The position numbers and the translations under genes are program-made. A model generated the notes under the pieces. The model searched no databases. It was given only the letters and a program-made list of their open reading frames with translations, and was not told the origin of the DNA. 64,000 bases of DNA from assembly GCF_004115155.1 (NCBI RefSeq), contig NZ_RDSM01000004.1:186001-250000 (forward strand), in the 5' to 3' direction. The DNA comes from Granulicella sibirica. GTDB lineage: Bacteria > Acidobacteriota > Terriglobia > Terriglobales > Acidobacteriaceae. Of the stretch, positions 51,203-60,406 are shown in pieces (position 1 is the first letter of the stretch; every line of letters starts with the position of its first letter).

Positions 51203-51997
51203 CTAGCGGATGACGGTGAGGGTGCGGTCCCAGCGGGCGAAATCGGCCAGGGAGCGGGTTTCGGAGACGGCGGCGGTGGGTGGGTTGTAGCTTGGGCCGG
51301 ACTCGCTCTCGGGGTCATTGTCGCGCATGCGAAGGGACAGGTAGATGAGGAAGGGTTTGCCGACGATGGCGGCGCGGGGGACAAGGCCCCAGTAGCGGCT
51401 GTCGACGCTGTCGTTGCGGTTGTCGCCGAGGACGAAGTAACTGTTGGGGGGGATGACGACGTCGCCGTGGTCGACGAGGGAGCGGAGACGGATCCACCAG
51501 CGGGCGTCGACGTCGGAGTCGGGGGAGGGGACATTGGGGAAGTTGTCGCGGTAGAGGTTGGGCGGGCTGGAGCGGTAGACGGCGTAGGGCTCGGCGATGG
51601 TGTGGCCGTTGAGCAGGACGTGTCCGGCGCGGAGGCGGATGCGGTCGCCGGGGAGGGCGATGATGCGCTTGACGAGGTGGAGGGTGGGGTCGACGGGGTC
51701 GTGAAAGACGATGACATCGCCGCGATGGAGGGTGGCGGGAGGTAGGAGGTTCGACTGGCTGGAGGCGGTGACCTGCTTATCGACGAGGAGGAAATCGCCC
51801 ACGAGGAGGGTGGGTTCCATGGAGGCCGACGGGATGCGGAAGGGCTGGAAGGTGAAGGTGATGAAGAAGAGGGCGACCGTCGTGAGGACGAGCATGGACT
51901 GGATCGCGGGCAGGAGATGGGCGTGAGCTGCGGAGGCGTGGGGCGCGGGGCGCGGCTTGGTGAGGGGAAGAGTGAGGGTGCGGGGGGGCTCGCTCAT
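51203..51997 (-). CDS. lepB: Signal peptidase I (second copy)
   Basis: 264 residues. One membrane helix is followed by RIPSASMEPTLLVGDFLLVD with catalytic Ser59 and the canonical EPTL, HLVKRIIALPGDRIRLRAG with Lys110, and FVLGDNRNDSVDSRYWGLVP. The start overlaps the end of rnc by 4 bases, the standard rnc-lepB type neighbourhood, so this looks like the ancestral housekeeping copy. Confidence 0.95.
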   Translation of the reverse strand: MSEPPRTLTLPLTKPRPAPHASAAHAHLLPAIQSMLVLTTVALFFITFTFQPFRIPSASMEPTLLVGDFLLVDKQVTASSQSNLLPPATLHRGDVIVFHDPVDPTLHLVKRIIALPGDRIRLRAGHVLLNGHTIAEPYAVYRSSPPNLYRDNFPNVPSPDSDVDARWWIRLRSLVDHGDVVIPPNSYFVLGDNRNDSVDSRYWGLVPRAAIVGKPFLIYLSLRMRDNDPESESGPSYNPPTAAVSETRSLADFARWDRTLTVIR

Positions 51998-52800
51998 GGC
52001 CGGGCCGCCTCTTTCGCCAGATGGGCGAGGTGGGCGAGGGCTTGTTGGGCGGCGGCTTGCTGGGCTTGCTTTTTTGTTGGGCCTTCGGCTTCGGCGAGGG
52101 CGATGGTGTGGTCCGCGTTGTCGGGGAGTGGGGCGGGGACGCGGACTTCAATGCGGAAGCGCCTCTGGTGGTCTGGGCCGGTCTGGGCGGTGAGGACGTA
52201 TTTGGGCTGGCCCTGGCCGGTGGCTTGCAGGTGTTCCTGTAATGCGGATTTGTGGTCGCCCACGGCTCCGCTGAAGGTGCTTTCGGGGTCCAGCGCGGCT
52301 TTCAGGGACGGGAGCGATGGCTGAATGATGTGGCGATCGATGAAGTTGCGGGCGGCTTCGATGCCTCCGTCGAGGTAGAGGGCGGCGATGACGGCTTCGA
52401 TGGCGTTGGCGAGGATGGCGGGCTTGGCGCGGCCTCCGGATTGCTCTTCTCCACGGCCCAGGAGGAGGTGCGGGCCGAGGTTGATCCGGGCGGCGACTTC
52501 TCCCAGGTGCTTGCGGCTGACGATCGAGGCTCGGAGACGGGTGAGTTCGCCCTCGCGGGAGGCGGGGAAGAGTTTGTAGAGGGCTTCGGCAACGACCATG
52601 CCGAGGACGGCGTCGCCGAGGAACTCGAGCTGCTCGTTGTCGGCGGTGGGGTCAGTGAGGGCCGCAGGGGAGGTTTCGGAGGAGAGGGAGCGGTGGGTGA
52701 GAGCCCGGGTGAGGAGGAATGGGTTGGTGAAGCTGTGGCCGTAGAGGTCCGAGGGTTGCTCTGGGGTGGGTTTTCCTCGGGTTGCGCGACGGGTGGTCAT
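51994..52800 (-). CDS. rnc: Ribonuclease III
   Basis: Cuts double-stranded RNA, including rRNA precursors. 268 residues: an endonuclease domain with NEQLEFLGDAVLGMVVAEAL (the RNase III signature and Mg2+ ligands), then ANAIEAVIAALYLDGGIEAA. A dsRNA-binding domain begins near DHKSALQEHLQATGQGQPKY and ends with GPTKKQAQQAAAQQALAHLA. The final part is alanine/leucine-rich. Overlaps lepB. Confidence 0.96.
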   Translation of the reverse strand: MTTRRATRGKPTPEQPSDLYGHSFTNPFLLTRALTHRSLSSETSPAALTDPTADNEQLEFLGDAVLGMVVAEALYKLFPASREGELTRLRASIVSRKHLGEVAARINLGPHLLLGRGEEQSGGRAKPAILANAIEAVIAALYLDGGIEAARNFIDRHIIQPSLPSLKAALDPESTFSGAVGDHKSALQEHLQATGQGQPKYVLTAQTGPDHQRRFRIEVRVPAPLPDNADHTIALAEAEGPTKKQAQQAAAQQALAHLAHLAKEAARP

Positions 52801-52904
52801 CTCTGTGTTTGATGGTAGGGCAAAGGCGGGAGGGAATACAGGGGCCTTCGCGAGGATCAGATCACGACGGAGAACAGGCAGAAGCGTCCGGCGGGCTTCT
52901 TACG

Positions 52905-52951
52905 TTCCCACCTTAGCCGACGGTGAGGCTGTCGGCGAAGATGGGGCACCC
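52905..52951 (+). repeat. Dispersed palindromic repeat B, copy 2
   Basis: Nearly identical to 13693-13739, with a changed loop (GGTGAGGCT) and one arm mismatch (GAAGATGGGG). Repeat A copy 3 follows 33 bases later, so the A/B pair is present in opposite order to the 13.6-kb site. Confidence 0.8.
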
Positions 52952-52983
52952 CTTTTCGTGGCTGCGTAGGGGAAGGCAAAGAC

Positions 52984-53016
52984 AAACGCAGATTCCCTTC
53001 GGGAATGACAACCAGA
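52984..53016 (+). repeat. Dispersed repeat A, copy 3
   Basis: AACGCAGATTCCCTTCGGGA and following ATGACAACCAGA match copy 1 almost base for base. Confidence 0.75.
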
Positions 53017-53060
53017 GGGTAACGACGAGTGCAACGGCAACGGCAAAGCGCCGGCGGACG

Positions 53061-54830
53061 CTACTTAGGGTCGGGGCGGTAGGCTTCTTTTTCGGCTTTG
53101 CCGGATGGGTCGAGGGGAGTGTTGTCGTCGTCGGCTGGTTGCTGGGCGCGGCGGGGGGTGGCGAAGGGGGCCTTGATCCCTTTTTCGGCGGCAGCCTTGG
53201 TGTCGGGGGCGCTGTCGCGGACGGTCAGGGCGGCTTTGTACTCTTCGATGGCCTTGGGGCGGTCGGGCTGGGTGTCGTAGAGGCGGCCCAAGTAGATGTG
53301 GGACCATGCCAGCGTGCGCGGGTTCTTCGAGGTCTTGATGGCCTCGGTGAAGTGCTCCATCGCGTCCTCGGGGGATTTTTGCATGAGTTCTACCTGGGCG
53401 AGGACGTAGTGGGCTTCGGGGTGATCGCCCTTGGGGTCGGCGAGGATTTTCTGAGCGATGTCTTCGGCGGTGACGAGGTCGCCCTTCATGAGGTCCATCT
53501 CGGCGAGGCGGATGCCGGTGATGGGGGGCGGGGTGCGGCGGATGGTGCCGTTGGTGCCCTCGGGGTAGAAGGCGATCTGGCTCTCGTGCTTGCGTTCGCG
53601 GTCGACGTCCATGCCGTAGACCATCTGACCGATGTCCTCCTTGAGGCTGGTGGAGTCACGCTCGGTGAGGAGGAGCTGGTTGTAGAAGTACTCGGTGAGG
53701 GCCCAGCCCTGGCGCATGTCGCGTTCGACGAGCTCGCGGCGGAGGGCCTCGGTCTTCTTCTCGTAGGCGGCTACGTCGGCGTCGTAGTGGATCATGTCGG
53801 TGCGCTGGGTGACGGCGTTTGGCTTGGCGGGGCGGGGGAAGTCGAACTCGAGAAGGCGGGCCTCGATGGCGCGGATGAGGCACTCGGTGATGTAGGCGCT
53901 GATATCGGAGCGGTAGATGAAGTCGATGGGGGCTTCGTGGATGGGCTTGAGGAGCGGCAGGAGGCGATCCATGGCGGCGGCGCGGGCGTAGATGAGCGGC
54001 TCGACGACGTACTGGAGATAAATGTGGCGGACCTGGTCCATGTGGATGGTCCTGGTCGCACCGTTGGGGCTGGCTACGGCGATGTAGTCGGTGGCGTAGA
54101 TGCGGGCGTTCGTCGTCGACGGGGCGAGCATGGGCTCGAGGAGGACGAGGAAACGGCGGCCATCGTAGCCGGAGGTCGGCATGCGGACGGCGATGTTGGA
54201 GGACAGGACCATCTTTGTGAGCGGGCCGTGGACGGCGTCGTTGAGGGCCTGGTAGTCGGGGAGGTGCTCGACGTAGAGTGCGTGGAGGTGAAGCTGCTCG
54301 TTGAAGGCGCGGAGGAGCGGGAGGATGTTGACGACCTGCGTGGAGTCCGGGGGGAGCTCGGTCTCGCCGACGGAGGGGGCGAGGGCTGGCGGAGGCGTGG
54401 TGTAGAGGGCGAGGGAGACGTACTGGGCGATGTCCTGGGCCTTGTCGGCGAGGGTGTGGTCGCGGATGTAGAGGCAGATGGCGTCGCGGGAGTCGCGGGC
54501 GGGGGCGGAGTTGCGGAGCTCCTCGTTGACCTCTTCGCGGATGGCGAGGCGGACGGGGCTGGAGGCGGCGAGATCGGCGTCGTAGCCGCAGGCGTTGAGA
54601 GCGACGGCGATGTCGAAGAGGGGCTCGCTGTTTTCGAGGGTGATGGCGGAGCCGCCGGCCTCGGTTTTGTGCGCGATGCGGGCCTGGGAGGTGCTCTCCT
54701 GGATCTGCTGGCTGGGGATGGCGCTGGAGCTTGAGGAGCCAGTCTGGGGTGGATCCTGCTGAGCCGCCAGGGGCAGGGTGAGGAGGAGGGTGGCGAGGCA
54801 GAAGAGGGCGGGGTGGGTGGCTCGGATCAT
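53061..54830 (-). CDS. Exported TPR-containing protein
   Basis: 589 residues from the ATG at 54830. A signal peptide (HPALFCLATLLLTLPLAAQQ) is followed by a long helical region of unknown family with segments such as LYIRDHTLADKAQDIAQYVS and FVLLLEPMLAPS-like (here RRFLVLLEPMLAPST). At the C-terminus are tetratricopeptide repeats: AHYVLAQVELMQKSPEDAME and SHIYLGRLYDTQPDRPKAIE. TPRs bind partner proteins, and a periplasmic scaffold role is likely. The tail is charged. Confidence 0.75.
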   Translation of the reverse strand: MIRATHPALFCLATLLLTLPLAAQQDPPQTGSSSSSAIPSQQIQESTSQARIAHKTEAGGSAITLENSEPLFDIAVALNACGYDADLAASSPVRLAIREEVNEELRNSAPARDSRDAICLYIRDHTLADKAQDIAQYVSLALYTTPPPALAPSVGETELPPDSTQVVNILPLLRAFNEQLHLHALYVEHLPDYQALNDAVHGPLTKMVLSSNIAVRMPTSGYDGRRFLVLLEPMLAPSTTNARIYATDYIAVASPNGATRTIHMDQVRHIYLQYVVEPLIYARAAAMDRLLPLLKPIHEAPIDFIYRSDISAYITECLIRAIEARLLEFDFPRPAKPNAVTQRTDMIHYDADVAAYEKKTEALRRELVERDMRQGWALTEYFYNQLLLTERDSTSLKEDIGQMVYGMDVDRERKHESQIAFYPEGTNGTIRRTPPPITGIRLAEMDLMKGDLVTAEDIAQKILADPKGDHPEAHYVLAQVELMQKSPEDAMEHFTEAIKTSKNPRTLAWSHIYLGRLYDTQPDRPKAIEEYKAALTVRDSAPDTKAAAEKGIKAPFATPRRAQQPADDDNTPLDPSGKAEKEAYRPDPK

Positions 54831-55021
54831 GTTGAACACGCTTTGGTTTCGACGTTCCCGGTTATTTTACGGGAGCGAGGGATTGGGCGGTGGGTAAGCG
54901 CGGCAGATTCGGTTTTATGCAGTAGCCGGGAGGATGCTGGCCTCTGAAGTCTCCAGCGTTCAGCAGACTTGTTGGACCTATCAGCTGCCCCGTCTGCCAT
55001 ACCATAACCCCGACGGCACGC

Positions 55022-56557
55022 TCAGCGTGTCGCCATCTCCGTTGCGATCGGGGCGTGGTCGGATAAGTCTTCCGGCAAGGCCCCGTTCAGCTTCGTCAGC
55101 GTCACCGGTGTCTCCGGACGCATTGCCGCGTTGGCGGTTGCTCCGGGCTTCACCACGATCCAATCGAGGCGATAGCGGATCACCCCGCCAAAGGTCCTCT
55201 TCATGCCGAACGTTGGGACAAATCCCTTGCCCGCGCGCTCGTTGCTGTCTGACAGTGTCTTCTTGCTCTTCTGCAGGTTGCGGGCTGCATCTCCGCTGAA
55301 GTCGAAGCTGCCTCCATCCTGGAAGCGATACTTTCGCAGATTTCCGAACATCGCCGCCTCCGGATTCCTGCCAAGTACCGGGATGTGCATCGCGGTTGGG
55401 TCGCGGTAGTTCTTCCAGAACTTGAACGGTGCCGTTGCGTAGAAGGGCAGGCTTACGGGCGTAAATTGCATCAGCGTGCCAAGCCAGAACTGGTAGTCCT
55501 TCACGCGCGATACGATCTCGTACCGTACTGACGTGGGGGTGCCGTCGGTCCCGGTTGTGTTCCAGTCTCCGGCGAGCACCAGGGCTCCGGGTGTGTCGCT
55601 TACGTTCTCGAGGACTGCGCGCATCTGCTTCGCGCGGCAATCGGCCTTGCACTTGTTCTCGAGATGCGCATTGACCAGGCGGACTGTTGTCTTCGCCGCG
55701 TCCGGAAGCTCGATATCGGCGACGAGTGCGTTTCGATTCCCTCTGCGTACCTCGCGGCCGATTCTCTCCAGAAAGACCACATCGGCGGTCTTTCGTTTCG
55801 CCTTCTCGAGCTTCGAGATTTCTTCCTGCTCCGCGGCAAACCAGTCGTGACACACGGGCAGGCTGATGACACGCACATTCCTTAGCGGATAGCGACTCAG
55901 AATCGCGTTGACGTGCAGGCCCTGGTATTTGGAGCGATCGGGCTTCAGATCGTCCGTCATGCGGGCGGAAAGCTCCGGTGTATCGAGCACCGCCTTCTCC
56001 GTGCCCAGGCTTACCAGGCTGTCCACCTCGAGGAACTCCACCCCGTAGACCGAGCTCATTCCCAGCGCATCCGACAGCTCTTTCACGACGTTGCGGTAGT
56101 CCGTGCGCTTCACCCCGATGTCTACCTCGTTTAGGATGAGCACATCACTTTCCCGAAGTGTCCTGATCTCGCTCCGCAGCCGCTCCAGCTCGTTTGCCGA
56201 TACCTTCTTCCTTGCGGCCTGCGCCTCCTTAAGGAATCCGTCTGGAGAGCTGAGCATCCGCTCGATCTCATCGAGGTTCTGGCCGCGCTCGATATTCCAC
56301 TCGGTCACGCGGAGCTTCGCCGGTGCCGCGGTCGCGCCCGTGCGGTTATCCACTACCGGTGTCGTCAACACCACCTTCAATTTGGCAGCGAGCGCGGGGT
56401 CGAGATCCTGCTTGTTCGACAGCGTGACGAGCTCATCGAAGCTGAGCCGTGGAACGGAGGCGTCTTCGGCCTGGAGACCTCTGGCAGAGGCGGCGAGCAA
56501 GAGCAAGGCTACGAAACCCGCATGGAGCTTCGATGCCCCGGATCCGCAGACAGACAT
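55022..56557 (-). CDS. Exported endonuclease/exonuclease/phosphatase-fold protein
   Basis: 511 residues from the ATG at 56557 with a signal-like helix (HAGFVALLLLAASARGLQA). The EEP fold is seen in LRVTEWNIERGQNLDEIERM, SDVLILNEVDIGVKRTDY, RLVNAHLENKCKADCRAKQM, LVLAGDWNTTGTDG and the closing DLSDHAPIATEM with the catalytic DH pair. A long coiled insertion lies before the second motif. It is a metal-dependent phosphodiesterase of unknown substrate (DNA, lipid or inositol phosphate). The frame is open far upstream, but that part overlaps the anti-sigma gene and is not used. Confidence 0.82.
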   Translation of the reverse strand: MSVCGSGASKLHAGFVALLLLAASARGLQAEDASVPRLSFDELVTLSNKQDLDPALAAKLKVVLTTPVVDNRTGATAAPAKLRVTEWNIERGQNLDEIERMLSSPDGFLKEAQAARKKVSANELERLRSEIRTLRESDVLILNEVDIGVKRTDYRNVVKELSDALGMSSVYGVEFLEVDSLVSLGTEKAVLDTPELSARMTDDLKPDRSKYQGLHVNAILSRYPLRNVRVISLPVCHDWFAAEQEEISKLEKAKRKTADVVFLERIGREVRRGNRNALVADIELPDAAKTTVRLVNAHLENKCKADCRAKQMRAVLENVSDTPGALVLAGDWNTTGTDGTPTSVRYEIVSRVKDYQFWLGTLMQFTPVSLPFYATAPFKFWKNYRDPTAMHIPVLGRNPEAAMFGNLRKYRFQDGGSFDFSGDAARNLQKSKKTLSDSNERAGKGFVPTFGMKRTFGGVIRYRLDWIVVKPGATANAAMRPETPVTLTKLNGALPEDLSDHAPIATEMATR

Positions 56558-56663
56558 GTTGGACTCACCTGAAGTTGGGTTTACTGGCAACACCGCGCAC
56601 ACAGGATAGCGCGAGCGATCGTACAACGATCGCGAGGGGAATCGGTCAGACGGGAACGGGGAT

Positions 56664-57383
56664 CTAAGCGTGGACGGCGACGCCGGCGAAGGTGATGTAG
56701 ATGTGGCCCTTGACGGGCGTGCCGAAGACGCTGGCGGGTTTGAAGACGGCCAGTAGAAGCTGGTCTTCGATCTGGGCCTGGACAGCGGGGGCGTCGGGGC
56801 CGGTGGGGGCGCAGATGATGCGGTAGTCGTAGACGCGACCGGTGTTGTTGACCATGGCGTCGACGACGACGGCTCCGCCATTCGGCAGCTTCGTGTTGTG
56901 GATGGCGATAGGCTGGGGTTCGATGGCCGAGTAGAGATAGCGCGGGGCGGTGATGGCGCCGAGAGGCTCGTCGTCGGCGAGGACGGCGTTCGGCGGGGTG
57001 ACGACGCCGAGGAGGAAGACGATCGTTCCGACGAGGGTGAGGGCACAGGCGAGGCCAGCCGACGCCTGGATAGCTATGGGGCGTAGGGTGTTCTCCCAGG
57101 CGAGAGAAAAAGTGTCGCGCCAGCTTGATTTGCGGGCGGCCTGCTCGCGGGAGATGGCGAGGCGGAGGCGGAGGCCGAGGTCGTCAGGAGCCTTGGTGGT
57201 GCGGAGGGAGGAGAGCGTTTGCTGCATCGCCTGCCAGTCGGCGAACTCGTGGTTGCACTCGTGGCAGGACTCCAGGTGCGCGGCGATGCGCTGCATCTCG
57301 TGGCCGTTGACGGCGCCATCGAGGTAGGAAGAGAAGGAGTTGCGGATCGTCTCGCAGGTGTCGTTCACGGGCAGGAAGCTCAT
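56664..57383 (-). CDS. Anti-sigma factor with zinc-finger domain
   Basis: 239 residues. The N-terminal anti-sigma zinc finger reads EMQRIAAHLESCHECNHEFA (HxxxCxxC). A membrane helix follows (ACALTLVGTIVFLLGVVT). The periplasmic part ends with a TonB-C-like segment (VKGHIYITFAGVAVHA and DAMVNNTGRVYDYRI). The start overlaps the sigma stop by 4 bases, so it very likely binds and holds the adjacent sigma factor at the membrane. Confidence 0.88.
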   Translation of the reverse strand: MSFLPVNDTCETIRNSFSSYLDGAVNGHEMQRIAAHLESCHECNHEFADWQAMQQTLSSLRTTKAPDDLGLRLRLAISREQAARKSSWRDTFSLAWENTLRPIAIQASAGLACALTLVGTIVFLLGVVTPPNAVLADDEPLGAITAPRYLYSAIEPQPIAIHNTKLPNGGAVVVDAMVNNTGRVYDYRIICAPTGPDAPAVQAQIEDQLLLAVFKPASVFGTPVKGHIYITFAGVAVHA

Positions 57384-58045
57384 CGTGCTTCGGCTCCTTG
57401 CAGGTGCGCGAGACAGCCGTCGGCGGTAAGGAGCTGGCGGAGGGCGGTGCGGCCGCGGGTGAGGCGGGACTTCACGGTGCCGAGGTTGACGTCGAGGATC
57501 TCGGCGATCTCTTCGTAGGCAAAGCCTTCGATCTCGCGGAGGACGACGACGGTGCGGTAGGCCTCGGGAAGCTCGCGGAGGGCAGATTCGACGCGCTCGC
57601 GAAGCTGAGACTGGGCGGCGTGGTCGAAGGGCGAGTCGCGGTGGCAGGCGAGAGTGGCGGAGAGGCAGAGGCTCTGGCCGTCTTCGTCGGGCTCGCCGGT
57701 GGAGTCGATGGTGATCTCCTGGCGCTTGTGGCGAGACCACCAGCGGCGCTGGTTGGAGGCCTCGTGGAGGGCGATGCGGTAGAGCCAGGTGCGGAGCCTG
57801 GAGTCGCCGTGGAAGCTGCGGATGCTGCGGAAGACCTTGACGAAGACTTCCTGGGTGATGTCGGCGGCGTCGGCGGGATCCTGCAGGGAGCGGGCGATGA
57901 GGGAGAAGATCTGCTGGTGGTACTGGGCGATGAGGACGCCGAACGCTTCTTCGGAGCCGAGTTTGAGCTCGGCGACGAGGGAGGCGTCGTTTGTCCGGAT
58001 TCCAATCGCGCTTGCGAGATTTCCCACTGCGGTGCCCGCCTGCAT
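57380..58045 (-). CDS. ECF RNA polymerase sigma factor (RpoE-like)
   Basis: 221 residues. Region 2: LIAQYHQQIFSLIARSLQDP, AADITQEVFVKVFRSIRSF, and SRLRTWLYRIALHEASNQRR. Region 4: ALRELPEAYRTVVVLREIEG and FAYEEIAEILDVNLGTVKSR. A longer than usual acidic linker (residues about 110-140) joins them. It is co-transcribed with its zinc-finger anti-sigma factor, unlike the ECF operon at 39 kb. Confidence 0.94.
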   Translation of the reverse strand: MQAGTAVGNLASAIGIRTNDASLVAELKLGSEEAFGVLIAQYHQQIFSLIARSLQDPADAADITQEVFVKVFRSIRSFHGDSRLRTWLYRIALHEASNQRRWWSRHKRQEITIDSTGEPDEDGQSLCLSATLACHRDSPFDHAAQSQLRERVESALRELPEAYRTVVVLREIEGFAYEEIAEILDVNLGTVKSRLTRGRTALRQLLTADGCLAHLQGAEAR

Positions 58046-58234
58046 ATCGGGTGTCCTCTACAGTACGTCGTGGAACGGTTGTGCGGCAAGGGCCGCCGGT
58101 AGCGTTTCAGGGAATCCTTAGAATTGAGCGAAGGAAACTACGCCGCCGGCGGCCGAGTGCTCGCTCACTCTGGGTACTTAGACACCGGGGGGTGGGTGTT
58201 TAGTTCCCGAAGTGCCGCGTTTTCGGTGCAGGGT

Positions 58235-58263
58235 TTGACGGATACGTCAGAGTCCGCGAGAAT
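58235..58263 (+). promoter_or_regulatory. Promoter of tRNA-Ala
   Basis: TTGACG and GAGAAT are separated by 17 bases; transcription would begin about 15 bases before the tRNA. Confidence 0.5.
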
Positions 58264-58285
58264 AGAGAGAGTCCTTCCTAAGAGT

Positions 58286-58361
58286 GGGCCTGTGGCGCAG
58301 CTGGGAGCGCGCTTCCATGGCATGGAAGAGGTCATCGGTTCGATCCCGATCAGGTCCACCA
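58286..58361 (+). tRNA. tRNA-Ala (anticodon GGC)
   Basis: 76 bases with encoded CCA. Acceptor GGGCCUG pairs with CAGGUCC (one G-U pair). The D arm has GGCGCAGCUGGGAGCGC, the anticodon loop AUGGCAU gives GGC, and the T arm is UCGGUUCGAUCCCGA. Its 3' half is the likely attachment site of the island that follows. Confidence 0.96.
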
Positions 58362-58377
58362 AACAACCCCTTACAAA

Positions 58378-59700
58378 TCAAGCATATGCCGGGAGGCGTT
58401 CACTCCCTCCTCTCGGTGACTTTGTGTCATTTTGTGTCACGCGTTCAGAAGGCTTGCGCCGACTTCTGAGCAGTGCTGCGGTTGAAGCCGACTCCTTCAA
58501 GTTTTTCCGACTCCGCGCATCCGATTTTCTTAGCTCCAAGTTGATGGAGTTGATCGTCGATTGCACGCTTGCAGGAATCTCCTGCATATAGACGTCCGTG
58601 GTGGTAGCGGTGCGTGAGTGCCGCATGACACCTTGAACATCTTTGATGGTCCCCTTCTTCTGTGCGAGGGTTGCGATCGTTCGGCGGATAACCTGAAACG
58701 TCAACTTGGGCAACTGCAATTCGCGGGCGATCTTGTGAAGAACGCGTTTGCGATAGTTGTCCGTGTCAAGGAAACCTCCGTCTTCATTTTGAAAGATGAA
58801 GTCATCTGGGGACAGAGAGGCCAACGTTCGCTTTCCCTTCTCAAATGCCTCCCGCGCTTTCTGTTCACATTCGAAACGCCATGCATGCAAGTCGTCAGCA
58901 AGTTGTCGCGGAATGTGAATCACGGTAAGGCTCTTCTTTGTTTTGCCCCAATCTCGGATCTTGCCTTTATAAACAGTCTCCGCGACCGTGAGCGTCGATG
59001 CTTTGTATTCAAACCGCTTCCATCTAAATGCGAAGAGTTCACTCGGACGCAAGGCGTTCGTCATATCGAGCTCAAGCAAGATGCGATCTCGAAGACTCAA
59101 CTTCGAAAGCGCTAGCCTGAGCTGATCCCAAGTGAGCGTCGTGGTGTCCGTCGCCCGTAGCTGGACAGGAACCTTGAGCTTGCGTGCGGGGTCCTTAACG
59201 AGAAAGTCCTGATCGACTGCCTCGGCGAAGATGTCCCGGACGTAAGCACGCATTTGCAAGACACGGTCCTTTGATCGGGTTGTAGCCAGCTTGTTGAGGT
59301 GCAGTTGCAAGCTGAACTTGTCAAAGTTGGCCAACGGGATTTCGCCAAGCGGTGCGACGATGTCCAATTGGATAAGGAGCTTCTTGGTTTTCGCGGTCTC
59401 TTCCTTCCAAACGGCTTCTTTAAGTGGAATGAACCGGTTGTTTACGAACCATGCCAGGGTGACGGAACCATCGTTGATGATGCGTGTCGGAGAGCCGGGC
59501 TGGCCCAATTGTTTAGTGATCTCACGTTCAAGTGCTTGACGGGCTTCTGTCTTGGTCAACTTCGACTTCGGCCCGAGGTTCACAGGAACGCGAACGGACT
59601 TCGGCTCATTCGTGGCAGGGTCGTTTACCATTTTCCGGTAATACCCATACCATTGCTTCCCGCGAGGCGTTACATAACCTCGTTGGTAGGTTGTACCCAT
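58378..59700 (-). CDS. Tyrosine recombinase (phage-type integrase)
   Basis: 440 residues. It has an N-terminal arm-binding region, a core-binding domain (about 75-180) and a catalytic domain with Arg218 in ALRPSELFAFRW, Arg339 in FQVIRRTIATL, His361 in MRHSRTATT and Tyr371 in DVYMQ. The histidine of the usual HxxR is replaced by Gln336. The gene ends 17 bases past the CCA of tRNA-Ala and reads toward it, as expected for an integrase with tRNA attB. Base composition is less GC-rich than the backbone. Confidence 0.92.
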   Translation of the reverse strand: MGTTYQRGYVTPRGKQWYGYYRKMVNDPATNEPKSVRVPVNLGPKSKLTKTEARQALEREITKQLGQPGSPTRIINDGSVTLAWFVNNRFIPLKEAVWKEETAKTKKLLIQLDIVAPLGEIPLANFDKFSLQLHLNKLATTRSKDRVLQMRAYVRDIFAEAVDQDFLVKDPARKLKVPVQLRATDTTTLTWDQLRLALSKLSLRDRILLELDMTNALRPSELFAFRWKRFEYKASTLTVAETVYKGKIRDWGKTKKSLTVIHIPRQLADDLHAWRFECEQKAREAFEKGKRTLASLSPDDFIFQNEDGGFLDTDNYRKRVLHKIARELQLPKLTFQVIRRTIATLAQKKGTIKDVQGVMRHSRTATTTDVYMQEIPASVQSTINSINLELRKSDARSRKNLKESASTAALLRSRRKPSERVTQNDTKSPRGGSERLPAYA

Positions 59701-59727
59701 TCGTTCCCTCAGTTCTGTGGCGGGAAA

Positions 59728-59742
59728 AGATAGGGCCTATCT
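59728..59742. promoter_or_regulatory. Inverted repeat upstream of integrase
   Basis: AGATAGG-G-CCTATCT, a 7-bp inverted repeat with one central base, sits 28 bases before the integrase start. It could be a regulator or recombinase site. Confidence 0.45.
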
Positions 59743-59823
59743 CAATTTTACCGACGTGTTCTGCGGGAAATAAAGACAGGCCACACAAGTTTGTCATCTC
59801 TGATTCACGAGCTCGGCATCAAC

Positions 59824-60147
59824 TCACGCACGTCGCCGTAAGGCGCTCAGTCGCTCCCTCTCATCGATGAAAGCCTCAATCCCACTAGGGCGATAGCGAA
59901 GCGCCCCGTCTCCCATCCGTATGACGGGCAAGAGTGGTTTCTTCCTTGAGGAATGATCCCAAACCCAATCCGTGCTCACATTGAGACGCCTCGCGACGTC
60001 CTCGGCCGTGAGAAGCGGTTCTGCATCTATGACCCTTGCTGGTGGCTTTCGAAGTTGATGGTTGAACGACAACCTCTCAGGTGAGGTCGAAGCGCCAACC
60101 GGCTCAGGCTTATCGAAGGACGGAACGAACCCGGACGTATTCCCCAT
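59824..60147 (-). CDS. Excisionase-like helix-turn-helix protein
   Basis: 107 residues. LLTAEDVARRLNVSTDWVWD is the MerR/AlpA-like recognition pattern, followed by LLPVIRMGDGALRYRPSGIE and a charged tail, as in small excisionase-family proteins. It lies upstream of the integrase on the same strand and probably controls excision or integrase expression. The first 45 residues are extra, with no known motif. Confidence 0.8.
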   Translation of the reverse strand: MGNTSGFVPSFDKPEPVGASTSPERLSFNHQLRKPPARVIDAEPLLTAEDVARRLNVSTDWVWDHSSRKKPLLPVIRMGDGALRYRPSGIEAFIDERERLSALRRRA

Positions 60148-60301
60148 GCTGCACCTCGCGTAAATCGATCAGCTTCGAGCGTGACGCTTTCATTCATATC
60201 AGTCCAATACTTCTTATCGATTTCGCTCCAGTTTTTGTCTATACCGAGGCCAGCGCGCCGGATGGTTACCTAGAGGACTCCGGTGTCCCCGTCGCGCCCA
60301 A

Positions 60302-60307
60302 TTGACA
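60302..60307 (+). promoter_or_regulatory. -35 box candidate of the LysR gene
   Basis: A perfect TTGACA, with a weak AAGAAT/AGAATG about 17 bases downstream, lies about 100 bases before the LysR start. Confidence 0.35.
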
Positions 60308-60406
60308 ATCTCAGCCCATTGCGAAGAATGGTGTTTGGAACAAGTTTTCCACAGTCGAGTACGTCGGACCTGTGGAATCGACGAAAGCCAAGTGGAGCTC
60401 CAGGCT

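Noticed and set aside
52923..54734. 603-codon open frame on the plus strand
   Set aside because: It is the antisense shadow of the TPR gene; the protein is glycine/valine/glutamate-rich with no motif, while the minus frame has a signal peptide and TPRs.
55022..57046. 674-codon version of the nuclease/phosphatase-fold gene
   Set aside because: The first 163 codons overlap the anti-sigma gene and lack a signal; the ATG at 56557 gives a signal peptide and sensible length.
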